Below, in pieces: positions 11,857 to 23,629 of a stretch of DNA of 64,000 bases. Origin of the DNA: Silene conica. Its lineage: Eukaryota; Streptophyta; Magnoliopsida; Caryophyllales; Caryophyllaceae. Position 1 is the stretch's first letter. Each line of letters starts with the position of its first letter. Made by a program: the position numbers and the translations under genes. The stretch is from NCBI GenBank assembly GCA_029255685.2, contig CM055317.2, positions 22,452,501 to 22,516,500 on the forward strand, in the 5' to 3' direction. Under the pieces are notes generated by a model. The model saw only the letters and a program-made list of their open reading frames with translations. It did no database searches and was not told the origin of the DNA.

Positions 11857-14800
11857 TTAGGTGCCACCGATTAAACCAATTTCCAATCGCAAAGTCTCAA
11901 AGCGTTCTCTAGCCAATGGTTTAGTGAAGATATCTGCCCATTTTTTTTCCGTACTACAAAATTCCAATTTTATATTTTTCTTTTCAACATGGTCTCTTAG
12001 AAAGTGGTGTCTAATTTCAATATGTTTGGTCCTCGAGTGCTGGGCTGGGTTTTTAGATATAATTATAGCACTCGTGTTATCACATAATATAGGCACACAT
12101 CCAACATCAACACCATAATCATGTAACTGTTGCTTTAACCATAAAAGTTGAGAACATACCAGTGCGGCTGCAATATATTCTGCTTCAGCAGTTGATAGGG
12201 CGACAGAATTTTGTTTCTTGGATCCCCAAGATATAATACAAGGACCTACAAAGGTAGCAAGTCCGGAGGTACTTTTTCTGTCTAATGAACATCCTGCATA
12301 GTCCGCATCTGAATATCCTACTAGGTTAAAGTTACAGTCCATAGGATACCATAGATATAATTTTGAGGTTCCGATTAGGTATCTTAATATTCTTTTAACT
12401 GCAATCATGTGTGATTCTTTTGGTGCAGATTGGAATCTCGCACAAACACAGACACTAAACATTATATCAGGACGACTTGCTGTAAGATAAAGAAGTGAGC
12501 CAATCATACCTCTGTAAGTTGTTTCATCTACAGACTTACCATCTTCGTCTTTGGTTAACTTCTTATCTGTGACCATTGGAGTAGGCATTGCATGAGAGGT
12601 TTCCATTCCAAATTTCTTTAGTAACTCCTTGACGTATTTTTGTTGATGAACTTTGATTCCTTCTTCAGTTTGTTGTATTTGAAGTCCAAGGAAGAACTTT
12701 AGTTCTCCCATCATACTCATCTCGAACTCAGAAGTCATCAACTCAGAGAAGTACTTGCACAACTTTTTATTAGTTGAGCCAAAAATAATATCGTCAACAT
12801 AGATCTGAACAACTAGTAGATCTGAGTTTTCGCTTTTAAGAAATAGGGTTTTATCCACAGACCCTCTCTTGAATCCACTCTCCAATAGGAACTTTGATAA
12901 TCTGTCGTACCATGCCCTAGGTGCTTGTTTCAGACCATATAGTGCTTTGTCCAATTTGAATACATGATCCTTGAGTTTGCGGTCAGGAAATCCAGGAGGT
13001 TGTTCAACAAATACTTCCTCTTGGAGATAGCCATTAAGAAATGCAGTCTTAACGTCCATCTGAAAAAGCTTCATTCCCTTGTGTGCTGCAAATGCAATGA
13101 GTAGTCTTATTGCCTCAAGACGAGCAACAGGAGCAAAGGTTTCGTCATAATCGATCCCTTCCTGTTGGTTGTATCCTTGAACTACTAGTGTGGCCTTATT
13201 TCGCACAATGACTCCAGTGTCATATAATTTGTTTCTGAATACCCATCTAGTTCCAATGACAGTTCTGTCCTTAGGTCGAGGAACAAGATGCCAAACTTTG
13301 TTTCTTTCAAATTGCTGGAGTTCTTCTTGCATGGCAACTATCCAGTCTGGTTCTGCGAGAGCTTCCTTGATATTTGAAGGTTCAATGGTGGAGAGAAAGG
13401 AGTAGAATGAGCAAAAGTTATTTAAGCTCCTTCGAGTCTGAACTCCATCTGTCAGGCTTCCTATGACATTGTCCAAAGGATGAGAACCTTTGTATCTCCA
13501 GTTCCTTGATTGATCATTTGCATTCCCTGAACTTGACTCGGGATCTTGACTTGTTCCCCCTGAATCCAAACTTGGGTTTATAGTAGGGTCAGGTATAACT
13601 CTAGCCTCTTCCCTTTGGTTTTGATTCAAAGTTACAGCTTCATTAGCTGTAACTCTGGGTTCCAAGTCATTGGTTTGAGAGTTATCTACAGTATCATCAA
13701 CTGTAGTTTCATCTCTCGCACCATTTTCTCCCAAGTTGAGTTCATCATGAGTTCCTTGAGGTTCTCCTTCTTCAATTTCCATTTCAGGAGGATCTTCCCT
13801 TGATAACCTGAAATCAGGTTCGTCTAGGTTTTCCTCTATATCCTGTAATGGCTTATCGAAGATATTATTCTCATCAAAGATAACATGAATACTTTCCTCT
13901 ATGCATAAGGTACGTTTGTTAAAAACTTTGTAGGCTTTACTATGATCTGAATATCCTATAAAGATTGCTTCATCACTTCTAGGGTCGAATTTGCTTAATT
14001 TGTTTTTACCATTGTTGTGAACAAAGCATTTACTACCAAAGCATCTTAAGTGTGATATGTTTGGTTTACGACCACGGAGAAGTTCATAAGGAGTCTTTTT
14101 AAGGATAGGCCTAATCATAGCACGGTTATGAATATAGCAAGCTGTACTAATAGCCTCAGCCCAAAAGTTTCTAGGTAGGCCACTACAAAGGAGCATTGTT
14201 CGAGCCATGTCTTCTAGGGTTCTGTTCATTCATTCTACGACTCCATTTTGTTGTGGGGTTCTAGGGGCCGAGAAGTTATGACCAACACCATTGGTTTTAC
14301 AGAACTCAATAAAAGCATGATTGTCGAACTCAGTTCCATGATCAGTACGGATTGTTACTAGGTTTGATTTATATTTGTTTTGGACAAGTTTCATGAGACT
14401 AACAAATTCATCGAAAGTTTCGTCTTTAGAGTGAAGAAAGATTGGCCAAACAAATCTAGAGTAATCATCAACTAGAACGAAAACGTACCTGGAACCACCT
14501 CTGCTTCTTACCTTCATAGGGCCACATAGATCCATGTGTACTAGTTCAAGAGCTTGTTCTGTGCTTACCACTCTTTTTGGCTTAAAGGATGATCTGACGT
14601 GTTTACATCGTGCACATGTGTCACACATCTTTTCTTGATCAAATTTGATCTTTGGAAGACCTTCGACCAAGTCCCATCTTTTCAGCTTACTTAGAATAGG
14701 TGAGCTAATATGACCAAATCTCTTGTGCCATAGACATGGATCATCTAACGTAACTTTCATGCATGATAGAGAATCAGTAGGTACAACATTTAAATCAATC

Positions 14801-15153
14801 ATATAAACATTTTTCATCCTGTGACCTTCAAGTATCACTTTACTGGTGCCTTCTAAGATTATACGACATATATCTGAATGAAAAACCACTTTATTTCCTT
14901 TGTCACATAATTGAGATATACTGATAAGATTGTGTTTGAGACCACTTACAAGGTATACATCATTTATAGCATGAGAGGATGAAATACCTATCTTACCAAT
15001 TCCGATGATCTTTCCCTTTTTGTTATCACCGAATGTGACTTTACCTCCGTCAAAAGGTTTTAGGGTTTGGAATAGGTTTACGTCGCCTGTCATATGTCTT
15101 GAGCATCCACTGTCGAGATACCATAGGTTATTTTCCTTGGCGACAAACTGCAC
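11857..15153 (-). CDS. Copia pol region: protease, integrase, reverse transcriptase, RNase H
   Basis: Domains follow the Ty1/Copia order. Protease: [11 protein letters not shown]. Integrase zinc-binding part: HKRFGH...CDTCARCK, then the catalytic core with HMDLCGPM and DDYSRF. Reverse transcriptase: [17 protein letters not shown] and the active-site box YVDDIIFGS. RNase [18 protein letters not shown], and the terminal [15 protein letters not shown]. Integrase lying before RT distinguishes Copia from Ty3. This is an element protein, not a host gene; it looks nearly whole. Confidence 0.9.
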
Positions 15154-15161
15154 AAATAATT

Positions 15162-17540
15162 TTAAAGACAGGATTTAGGTACCCAAGCATACTTGGGTCC
15201 TTTGTTGTTAGTAATCACAAATACATCTTCCTTTTTAACCCAGACTTGTCTTACATAGGTCTTTCTATATCGGTAGTGGTTGGGTTTTGATGTTCTTATG
15301 TAGGTTTTAGTTTGGACTCTTGGTGACCATTTTTTGTGTGATGTTTGAGGAGTCTGTTTGGTTCTGTTTTTCTTTTCTTCGTAGTCAAATGTCATGTCAT
15401 AGAACCATCTGTGGTCAATGTTTCTTTCCTCAGTTTTGTCACCATCACTATCAGAGACAGAAATAGTGTCGCTTGGAATTCCTAAGGATTTAACAAACTT
15501 AACTCCGGTTTTAAAATCTTGTGCGTGTTTCACACAGTTTTCTCGGAGGTGTCCAGTATGGCCACAATAAGTGCATATTAAATACTCAGGAAGGTCGGCA
15601 TATTTTCTTCTTCTAAAGTCTCTATCTGTTGGACTTTGTTTACACTTTGAGTGATCCCTTCTTCCATAACATTCGTGACCTAAACCCATCTTCATGTTGT
15701 TGTCGGATTGTTCAGTTAGGAAGTTTAGAACGTTAGTGCTTCCTTCCCACTTATCGTGAACTTTCCGAGCATGAAGAAGGAGGTCTTTCAAGGAGTCTAT
15801 TTCTTTCTTACATTCACTATGGTCAGTGTTGCTAGACTCTTTTAGGTTTTGAATGTCTTTATGGAAGTCAGACACAATTTTGGCATGTTCTTTCTTGATT
15901 TTAGATATACTGAATTCTAGATCCATGATTTTGCTTTCGAGAATCTCAACTTCTTCTTGATGAGTCTCATCTTCGACCATAGTCGAAGATTCTGACTTAA
16001 GCCGTTCATTAACCTTTCTTAATTCTGAAGTTATAGCTTCATTAGCTATAACTTTAGATTGAAGCTCTTTAATGTTGAGTTTTAGTTTTGAGGTTATAGC
16101 TTCATTAGCTATAACTTTAGACTCAAGAACCTTTTTCTCAGACATAACTGTTTCCAACTTAGCATTTGCTTCAATGCTTATTTTGGATTTCAGTTTCTTA
16201 GCTTTGGCTTTCAGAAGTTGATTTTCCTCAGCAATATCGAGGATCTGCTCTTTCAAGTCATCTAACTCAAGATTTTGTTCATGACATTGGTCTAGGGTTT
16301 TCTCAAAATATTTAATTAGCATAGCCTTAGATAAGTTTTTAACTTGACTTTTGAGTTGAAGAAAATTTACCTCTTCGTCGTCGTCGTCTGAGTCTGATTC
16401 TCCAAGGAGACACATATTCGATGCGTCATCTTCATCATTGTCGTTTGAGATTAGATCTAGGCTGACGTTGCTTAGGCATAGGTTTGCTACCTCTTCTTCT
16501 TCAGAGTCCTCGTCATCTTCAGATTCTAATTCTCCCCAGCATGACGCAAGCATTACTTTCTTAAACTCTGTTTTGGTCTTTTCTCTTTTTGACTTGTCTT
16601 TGATTTTGTCCCAACTTGGACAATCTTTGATCATGTGGTCTTGTTGTCCACACTTGAAACATCCTCTTTTGAAGAATGTTTGTTTGGAGTCAGTTTTCTT
16701 TTTGTCGAATGTTTTGTTGTTAGAGTTTTTGTATCTACCTTTGAAAACTGCTTTCTTAAATCGTCTAGCGAATAGAACTATTTCATCCTCAAGTTCTTCT
16801 TCGCTTACTTCACTTGTGGAGGCTTGTAAAGCGACTCCCTTTCCTTTGGGATCATCATCGTTTTTATTTAGTATGATCTCGTGAGCCATTAAGGATCCAA
16901 TCAATTCCTGGTAAGTGATTTTAGATAAATCACGTGCTTCCTCTATGGCCGTGACCTTCGGTTGCCACTTTTTGGTGAGACTCCTAAGAATCTTACGAAT
17001 GATATCCTCAGAATCGATCTTTTTGCCAAGGTTCCGCAGTTCATTAATAATACAAGAAAATCGTGCAGACATGCTATCAATAGATTCATTCTTTTCCATA
17101 TTGAAAAGTTCATATCTTTGAACGAGCAAGTCTATACGATGTTTCCTGACTGCGGATGTTCCTTCATAAGCAAGTTCGAGACTATCCCATATTTCCTTAG
17201 CAGAACTACAGGATGAGAATCTATCGAATTCTGAGGTTATCATACCGTTCTGTAGGAGGCTCATGGCCTTAGAGTTTTTCTCTGCAATTTTGTAATCACT
17301 TTCCACATAATCGCTTTCCATCTTTTCATAGGTTGTTCCATTTGCGGCGGCGACCAAGATCTTCTTTGGTCCAGTTTGGATGATCTTCCAACATTCCCAA
17401 TCACAACCCTTGATGTAATGAGTCATCATATTTTTCCATAAACTGTAGTTTTTGCCATCGAAGATAGGGCACTTGAGATGCTTGGAATCCATTGATGAAA
17501 GAGTATATAATATAGAATCAATAGAAGGATCAAAACTCAC
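15162..17540 (-). CDS. Copia gag region (Sirevirus type), long with two zinc knuckles
   Basis: The 792-residue frame starts 39 bp from the 5' LTR. The N-terminal half matches plant Copia gag (FDGKNYSLWKNMM, then AKEIWDSLELAYEGT and RKHRIDLLVQRYE). A CCHC knuckle CFKCGQQDHMIKDC is followed by acidic stretches and a long coiled-coil-like region with two similar KVIANEAITS segments. A second knuckle, CTYCGHTGHLRENC, lies near the C-terminus. A long gag with a coiled-coil tail fits the Sirevirus lineage. In Sireviruses gag and pol are adjacent and expression control between them varies. Confidence 0.88.
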   Translation of the reverse strand: MSFDPSIDSILYTLSSMDSKHLKCPIFDGKNYSLWKNMMTHYIKGCDWECWKIIQTGPKKILVAAANGTTYEKMESDYVESDYKIAEKNSKAMSLLQNGMITSEFDRFSSCSSAKEIWDSLELAYEGTSAVRKHRIDLLVQRYELFNMEKNESIDSMSARFSCIINELRNLGKKIDSEDIIRKILRSLTKKWQPKVTAIEEARDLSKITYQELIGSLMAHEIILNKNDDDPKGKGVALQASTSEVSEEELEDEIVLFARRFKKAVFKGRYKNSNNKTFDKKKTDSKQTFFKRGCFKCGQQDHMIKDCPSWDKIKDKSKREKTKTEFKKVMLASCWGELESEDDEDSEEEEVANLCLSNVSLDLISNDNDEDDASNMCLLGESDSDDDDEEVNFLQLKSQVKNLSKAMLIKYFEKTLDQCHEQNLELDDLKEQILDIAEENQLLKAKAKKLKSKISIEANAKLETVMSEKKVLESKVIANEAITSKLKLNIKELQSKVIANEAITSELRKVNERLKSESSTMVEDETHQEEVEILESKIMDLEFSISKIKKEHAKIVSDFHKDIQNLKESSNTDHSECKKEIDSLKDLLLHARKVHDKWEGSTNVLNFLTEQSDNNMKMGLGHECYGRRDHSKCKQSPTDRDFRRRKYADLPEYLICTYCGHTGHLRENCVKHAQDFKTGVKFVKSLGIPSDTISVSDSDGDKTEERNIDHRWFYDMTFDYEEKKNRTKQTPQTSHKKWSPRVQTKTYIRTSKPNHYRYRKTYVRQVWVKKEDVFVITNNKGPKYAWVPKSCL

Positions 17541-17579
17541 GCGGCTAGGCGATCAAGAGCACGAGGCTTTGATACCAAT

Positions 17580-19059
17580 TGAAGAGTCTATTGATATGAT
17601 ATACTCAAGAAGGGGGGGGTTGAATTGAGTATGCCTTCTTTTTAAATCTTCTTCGATGTGTGTGAGTTTGTATGATGATCGTTGAGTAGAGTAAGTAATA
17701 AAGAGAGACACAATATTTTTGATGTGGTTCAGTCTCACACTCTGAGACCTACGTCCACTATTCTCGATTAATAAAATTAGTACCGACTCCGGATTACAAT
17801 TTTATCAACCCTACTCGTACAACTTTGATGTTAGTTGTAACTCAATCTAGATACCGTTAAATATCTAGCTACGTCAAGTACCGTTTAATACTTGATTACA
17901 ATGAGTACCGTTAAATACTCGATCTATCTTACGCTAATAAGATAAGTCTTCTATGAGTTTCTTCTTGTTCACAATCTTGAATAAATAAGATCAATGCTTG
18001 AGCACTTGAATCTTGAATCGGATATGACAATGATAAGCTCGATCTTGAAGAATATGAACGGCGGTTTTTCTCTCTTGATTTGCGTGTATATTGTGTGTGT
18101 ATGTCGTGTGGTTCAATGTATCATGGTAGTCTATTTATATAGAATATGTATCTAGGTAATTCAAACCCTAGATGATTTAGGAATATTACTTAAACTAGAA
18201 TACTAGTCTTTTAGTAATACTACCTTAAATCTAATCTTAATATATTAGGAAAGATATAATAATATACTATATGTATTATATAAGGAATCAATTTCCTAAT
18301 TCATATTTTAGGAAAGATCTTTATATAATAAACAATTAGTATCCTTATTAAATCAACTTCCTAAACCATGTCAAAGATAATAAAATATATTACCATAATA
18401 TAATCTTAGTTTGTTTAGGACATTAAATAAATACATAATATTTATTTAAATAAACCCTAAACGATTTATGGTAATGTGGCATATCACATGTTTCCAAAAA
18501 TCGAAACAAACTTTATCTAGATTATATATTTTTGACAATAAAGATCATATAAAAATCCTTAGTTTATTTTAGTAATAAATAATTATCTCATAAGACAATT
18601 ATTTATTCCTTATTTAACTTAAAGATATTTTATATAATCCTATTAAGATTAACAATTCTATTTATTAAAATAGAATACCAATTAAACACTAATTCTACAC
18701 GACATAAATTTGGAAACAAACGTTTCAACCAAACACATATATTCCAATCATTTCTTCATAATATAGAGTTATAGCTATGAGCTATAACTTGAATCCATCT
18801 TGTACTAAAGCTATAGTTGATGAATATAACTTTAATTCATTATGCGCGCTTGTGATCTTCTATCAATCTTCGACTTAGTCAATTCATTGACTAATATGTT
18901 TGAATCTTTTATACTTGATTGATTAGATCTTGTTACTAATGTTCTGTACACTTAGCACAAGATTATACATACGAGTATATAATATATAAATAGCTAGACT
19001 TGTCATTATCAAAACATAAACATATATACTATATATATATTTGAATATATGGTTCAACA
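17580..19059 (-). repeat. 5' LTR of the Copia element
   Basis: 1480 bp, close to the 5185-6665 LTR. The right edge GGTTCAACA is followed directly by the GTTAT target duplication at 19060-19064. The minus strand carries the element promoter; no single TATA box stands out because the LTR is AT-rich throughout. Confidence 0.92.
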
Positions 19060-19544
19060 GTTATCCTAAAGCTAGTTCCTCAAAATCCAATCACAGGGGT
19101 AGCTTACCTAAAAGGCAACCTCGGGGAGGCGAGCGACAAGGTTAAGTCGGAAAGATATGAAGGTTGGTTTCCAAGGTAAGACAGACTAGAGTTCAAAGAG
19201 AAAGGATATGCATCAAGAAATATTGAAGAAGGTGATGCACAAAGAACGGGGAGGATCTTCGGGGACTCAAAAGTATTCCCCAACGGTAGCACGGATCTTT
19301 CATCTTTGTTAGTAGACACCAATCTTTATCGCCATATGGAAAAGCTCAAGGTTCTCGAGTCAAAGACATAACAGTAAAATAATTGACAATCAACAAACAC
19401 GTTAGGCCTAATAAAAACAACCACAATACAGACTACCACTTGACCTTAAGTCTACCCATCTCTCATTCATTATTTGGATTATTGGTCAATTTAAGTTCGG
19501 GGATCACATGAGTGCGTCGGGAGCAATAACGCTCTGATACCAAC
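19060..19544. other. Rest of the Ty3-like internal region with primer site
   Basis: Joins the sequence left of the Copia insertion. The minus-strand primer site TGGTATCAGAGC is at 19531-19542, two bases from the right LTR. No gene seen. Confidence 0.7.
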
Positions 19545-19900
19545 TGTAAAACGCCTCGCGAAGCGGAAATATAAACAAAACAGCATGCAGAAAAATGCGT
19601 GGAATTAAAACTTTTTTACATGAATATAAAACATGCGAGGTGATTTACTTGAACAAAATGTGGAAAGTTAACTAACCGGATTAATAGATTTAAATTCAAT
19701 AACTCAGATGGGGATAATACATCCCACGAATATCAAAATAGTAAATAAAGAATACTAGCTAAACTATATAGAAGTGTAGTCATGTTGATGCACTGCATCA
19801 CTCGCTAGCTCTCAAGTATCCCCATGTCAGCACCAACTTACATATATGAAAACATGCACGCCACAGTCAGTGGGGAGCAACTAGAGGTTCTCCCAGCCAC

Positions 19901-21206
19901 TAGAGATGTCATTGGGGCAAGTATATGTGGATACCGCCCTGCACCCGCCCCAGTTGGGGCGGGGATGGGTAAACCATTGGCGGGTGGTGAAGTGGGGCGG
20001 GTACGGGTACAAAAACTATACCCGCCATGGGTGGTGGGGCGGGGATGGTTTTAGCATGATACCCGCCTCGTACCCGCCCCGCCTCGTACCCGTATACCCA
20101 AATGCATCCTCGGCTCCTAATACTACTAACTAGTCTACTATTATAACTTATAAGCCCAAATATACCCGTATAGCCAAAAAAGCCCAAAACCACTAATAAG
20201 ACTACCAAAACTCCTGAGTTCTGAGTCCTTAATCACCACTTCAAAAATTAAAACCCTAAAATCCTAAATTGTTGCCGCACGCCTGCACACAAATCACAAT
20301 TCTCATCTCACGGTTCTGAGTTCTGATTGTTTCTTCAATATTCATCACCCCTTTTCTTCCATTAACATTAATCCCTTCATTCAGTTTCACTTCACGATTC
20401 TCATCTCACCTTACATACTTTATTCTTTTTTAATTGTCAATTTTTTCAAATTTTCATACCTTAAATCACATAGGATTGTTGTTCATGTTTATATATTTAT
20501 TAGGATTGTTGTTGATGTTTATATATCTATTAGGATTGTTGTTCATGTATTTTATTACTGTAGTCTCCCTCATCTTGTTCTTCAGTTGTTGTTGATGTTT
20601 TATTATTGTCGCGGTGTCGTCTTCTGTATTTTATTATTTTCGTGATGTCGTCTGCCCTTTTCTGAATTCTCGTTTCAGGTGACTAAGTTGGATTAATGGA
20701 ATAAGGTTGATGGATTTGTACAAGAAATGAAGGATACTTATTTTTCAGGGATTAGTTGTATGAATATTTGATATATTGGATTTCACTCAAAAGTTGTATT
20801 AGATATGTATGAGTTATTGACATATAATAATTTAGTATTCATGGATATGTTGAACTTTTGATGGATTTATATCTTGTAAATTTGTAGTTAAAGGCTGATT
20901 TATAGGCGTAGCTTAATTTTTTATATAGTTCAGGGCTAATTTATAGATTATTGGGCTGTGGGGCGGGTCTAGCGGGTACCCGGCGGGGACAGGCGGGTAC
21001 AGACGGGTGGCAGGTGGGTGGCAGGTGGGTTTGGGGGTTACATGGGGCGGGTATGGTTCCCCTGTTTACGTCTGGCAGGCGGGTGATGGTAGGGAGTTCT
21101 ATACCCACCACGGGGGGTGGGGCGGGTATGGGGGTTAAAATTTGGTGACGGGTATGGGTACGGTTAACCTATCCCCCGCCCCCGCCCCGCCCCAATGACA
21201 TCCCTA
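19901..21206. mobile_element. Non-autonomous hAT element with GGCGGGT-rich ends
   Basis: The terminal inverted repeat TA(G/A)GGATGTCATTGGGGC is seen at both ends, as TAGAGATGTC at the left and inverse TAGGGATGTC at the right. It is flanked by a perfect 8-bp duplication CCAGCCAC (19893-19900, 21207-21214), the hAT hallmark, and the (T/C)AGGGATG end is Ac-like. Both subterminal regions are packed with GGCGGGT/ACCCGCC units while the core is AT-rich. It encodes no transposase; the short frames at 19824-21148 read the GC-rich repeats. Confidence 0.92.
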
Positions 21207-21863
21207 CCAGCCACTTATTGTCAATAAACATGTAAGCAGGTAAAACACGTTATTCACATAAACATGCTCCAATATCAAAGAAAATCATGTGAAGCATAAG
21301 CCCATACATCATCATAATAAGCTATGAATAAATCATACACTTTACTTAAACATATTTTACCAACTCAAATATACTTATCAACAAACTCAGGTGAGGCATA
21401 CAATTCAATTAAAGTCAAACGATAGACATACTTGAACTAATCGCAAAGCGTTCAACCACAAAGCTAAACACAGATGAACAAACCACGAAGGGTTCAATTA
21501 CACAACTAATCAATCATGAACCAACCACAAAGCGTTCAATCATGAGCTAATCGATCATGAACCAACCACAAAGCGTTCAATCACGACCTAATGTAATATC
21601 AACCAACCACAAAGGGTTCAATCACATAGTTAATCAATCATGAACCAACCACAAAGCGTTCAATCATGAGCTAATTAGTTATGAACCATCCACAAAGGGT
21701 TCAACCACGAAGCTGATTAGATATGAACCATTTACAAAGGGTTCAACCACAAAGCTAATCAATCAGACTATAATCATGCATAAGAGGTACACAAGGTGAA
21801 AATAATTTATGGAACCCGATTCATAAAACCAAAGTTATAAACGATTTAAGGAAAACAGGGGAT

Positions 21864-22168
21864 CTCAGCCATTTAGGCCACCGGCGGACGATGGGCCGGC
21901 TGAGGACCTTGGTCACCTTTTTTGGAAACTTAGAAAAATCTCTGAAGAGGGGCTCTCAGCCAGTGGACCGGCTGCCGGCCACCCGGCTGAAAGTCCTACT
22001 CTCTCATCCCTATTTGTATAACACAAGCAAATGGGCTCTCAGCCAGTCAGACCAGCGGACGGTAGGCCGGCTGAGGAGTCCTGTATCTATTTTCAAAGAA
22101 ATTAAAACAGAGGACAAGGTAGGTGTTCTCAGCCGGTTAGTCAACCGTCGGCCGGTTAACCGGCTGAG
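21864..22168. repeat. Four dyad-symmetric CTCAGC...GCTGAG modules in the right LTR
   Basis: Modules at about 21864-21904, 21955-21991, 22038-22075 and 22128-22168 match the four in the left LTR in order and spacing. Some base changes alter both arms, others one arm only. Confidence 0.75.
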
Positions 22169-23293
22169 AGCCACTATACACGGAAAACTCATTTTTCGTA
22201 AGGAGAAAACAAGTCCAATTCATGAAACGGTTTCTATATATGATTCTTACCTACAACATTCATGAAACCCAACAAGTAATCATCAAATAACCATACTTAT
22301 GAAACAAAGTAAGAATCAAAACATGTGTTCATACTCCCAATTTCATAAATAACCCATATCAATCCTCAAAACTATGAACAACAATAAACCACCAATTTTA
22401 TCAACCCAAATCAGAAATTAAACACTCCTAACATAATTCTTATGTAAAATTTCAGATTATAAGTTACCCATAACTTATTAAACACAAAACACACATCAAA
22501 TTCACATAAACATCAAATAAAATCCATGTCCACTTTGTTTATGACAAAAGTCGAGTTTTCTCATTAAGGTTACATATTTTAAGCTAAGAATCCTCAATAG
22601 AAACGTAAATAACCAAAGTATCAACACAAGGGTTTTCAAAACTTCATCCTACAATCATAAAAGCAAGATTATATAAACGAAACTAAGAAGAGGGGAAGAG
22701 ACAGAATTTCGTGCACACCTAAAGTTGGGACTTTCTCGCTTTAAAACGACGGGCTCGAGAACAAGAATCCGTACCCGCAAAAATCAACGAATTTCGATGA
22801 GAAACGAATGATTTATGGTGATTTTTGTAATTGTAAGAGAGTTTTTATGAAGGAGAGAGAAAGGATGCAAGAGTTGTGAGGTTGATGATAATGAATAGAG
22901 TTTCCACATTTCCCTTTTTAAATGAAAAGGAGTGAGTCGGGATTTAAGTGGCAAGTTGGGACTTGAGTCGGGTTTACTTGTTGAGACGGGAATATGCTAA
23001 GTAAAGCTAGTCTACGAATTCCACAACTAAAACAACGACCCAAAAGTAATTGTATACCTAAATCACATTATATCAAAATTTTCGGAATACATTTAAAATT
23101 TTCCGAACGAGGAAGTGAAATCGCAAAAATACCATTTACGAAATTAAATGAAAATCCCATTTAAACTAAAATGCTTCAAAACGAATATTCAGATTAATTA
23201 AATAAAATTATGAAATTTCATGAAACCTAATTTATTTCAAAGTTTCAATTAAAATCTTTAAATATTACGAGTTGGAAATAACGGGGTGTTACA

Positions 23294-23629
23294 CTGAAAG
23301 CCATAAGATTTCAAATGTCGGAAATAAGAGAAGCGTTGCTTTAGGTTGGAGAACTTGATAATGATTGTATGATTAGAAGTGAAGCTAAATCTTTAGCAAT
23401 AAATGAACTTGACAACTTTGAATTTTTAATGTCAATAGTTATTTGGTATGAAATATTGTATTTTGTTAATGAGGTTGGTAAAAATATACAATCAAAGAAT
23501 ATGGTAATTGATGTTGCTATACTACAAATCAAGGCATTAGTTTCTACCTTTGAAAAATATCGAGAATATGGCTTTTCTAAAGTCATAGAAACTGCCAGAC
23601 ATATGGCTGAGGAAATGAACATTGATTGT
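23294..23629 (+). pseudogene. hAT transposase copy A, first fragment
   Basis: Nearly identical to 36637-36967 of copy B. A frame from 23369 encodes MIRSEAKSLAINELDNFEF and continues through KALVSTFEKYREYGFSK, the middle part of a plant zinc-finger-MYM/TTF-type hAT transposase. It begins where the Ty3-like LTR ends and stops where the Athila-like LTR starts. A stop at about 23341-23343 precedes the readable stretch. The remainder follows at 31808-32361. The N-terminal part lies beyond the window on the far side of the Ty3-like element, or is lost. Confidence 0.8.

Larger units (their letters stand above)
5185..19059 (-). mobile_element. Sirevirus-type Ty1/Copia element, nearly whole, minus strand
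   Basis: LTRs at 5185-6665 and 17580-19059 (1481 and 1480 bp) are flanked by a perfect 5-bp duplication GTTAT (5180-5184, 19060-19064). The primer site (17566-17577; TGGTATCAAAGC on the minus strand) lies two bases from the 5' LTR. The polypurine tract (minus strand of 6666-6679) adjoins the 3' LTR. The order 5' LTR, gag, protease-integrase-RT-RNase H, an extra ORF, 3' LTR is that of Sirevirus (SIRE/Maximus) elements. By eye the LTRs differ by roughly nine substitutions plus a few indels, about 0.6 percent, so insertion probably dates to a few hundred thousand years ago. The coding part looks almost complete, with about one or two interruptions, and the 3' untranslated part hosts a solo LTR. 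Confidence 0.92.
1..23293 (-). mobile_element. Large non-autonomous Ty3-like LTR element, minus strand, with nested insertions
   Basis: Two related LTRs (1-1618, cut by the window edge, and 19545-23293) bracket an internal region. On the minus strand the LTR starts TGTAACACCCCG and ends GTTTTACA. Next to the right LTR is a primer site complementary to initiator-Met tRNA (19531-19542, TGGTATCAGAGC on the minus strand). Next to the left LTR is a purine-rich tract (minus strand of 1619-1639). Without the nested elements the internal part is about 4 kb and has no long reading frame, so this is a LARD-like non-autonomous element; assignment to Ty3 rests on the LTR ends and primer site only. The LTRs differ by several percent by eye, so it is older than its Copia insertion. 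The right end abuts a hAT transposase fragment at 23294, showing it landed in that hAT gene. Confidence 0.8.
19545..23293 (-). repeat. Right (5') LTR of the Ty3-like element, split by a hAT element
   Basis: On the plus strand it opens TGTAAAACGCCTCGCG and closes ACGGGGTGTTACA. It is about 2.43 kb after removal of the hAT insertion and its duplicated target. It carries a series of ACCAACCACAAAGCGTTCA-like repeats (about 21430-21760) and four dyad modules (21864-22168). Confidence 0.85.

Noticed and set aside
17566-17577. tRNA-like sequence next to LTRs (also 19531, 30240, 57948, 63715)
   Set aside because: Only the short primer-binding complement is present, with no cloverleaf; no tRNA gene was found in the window.
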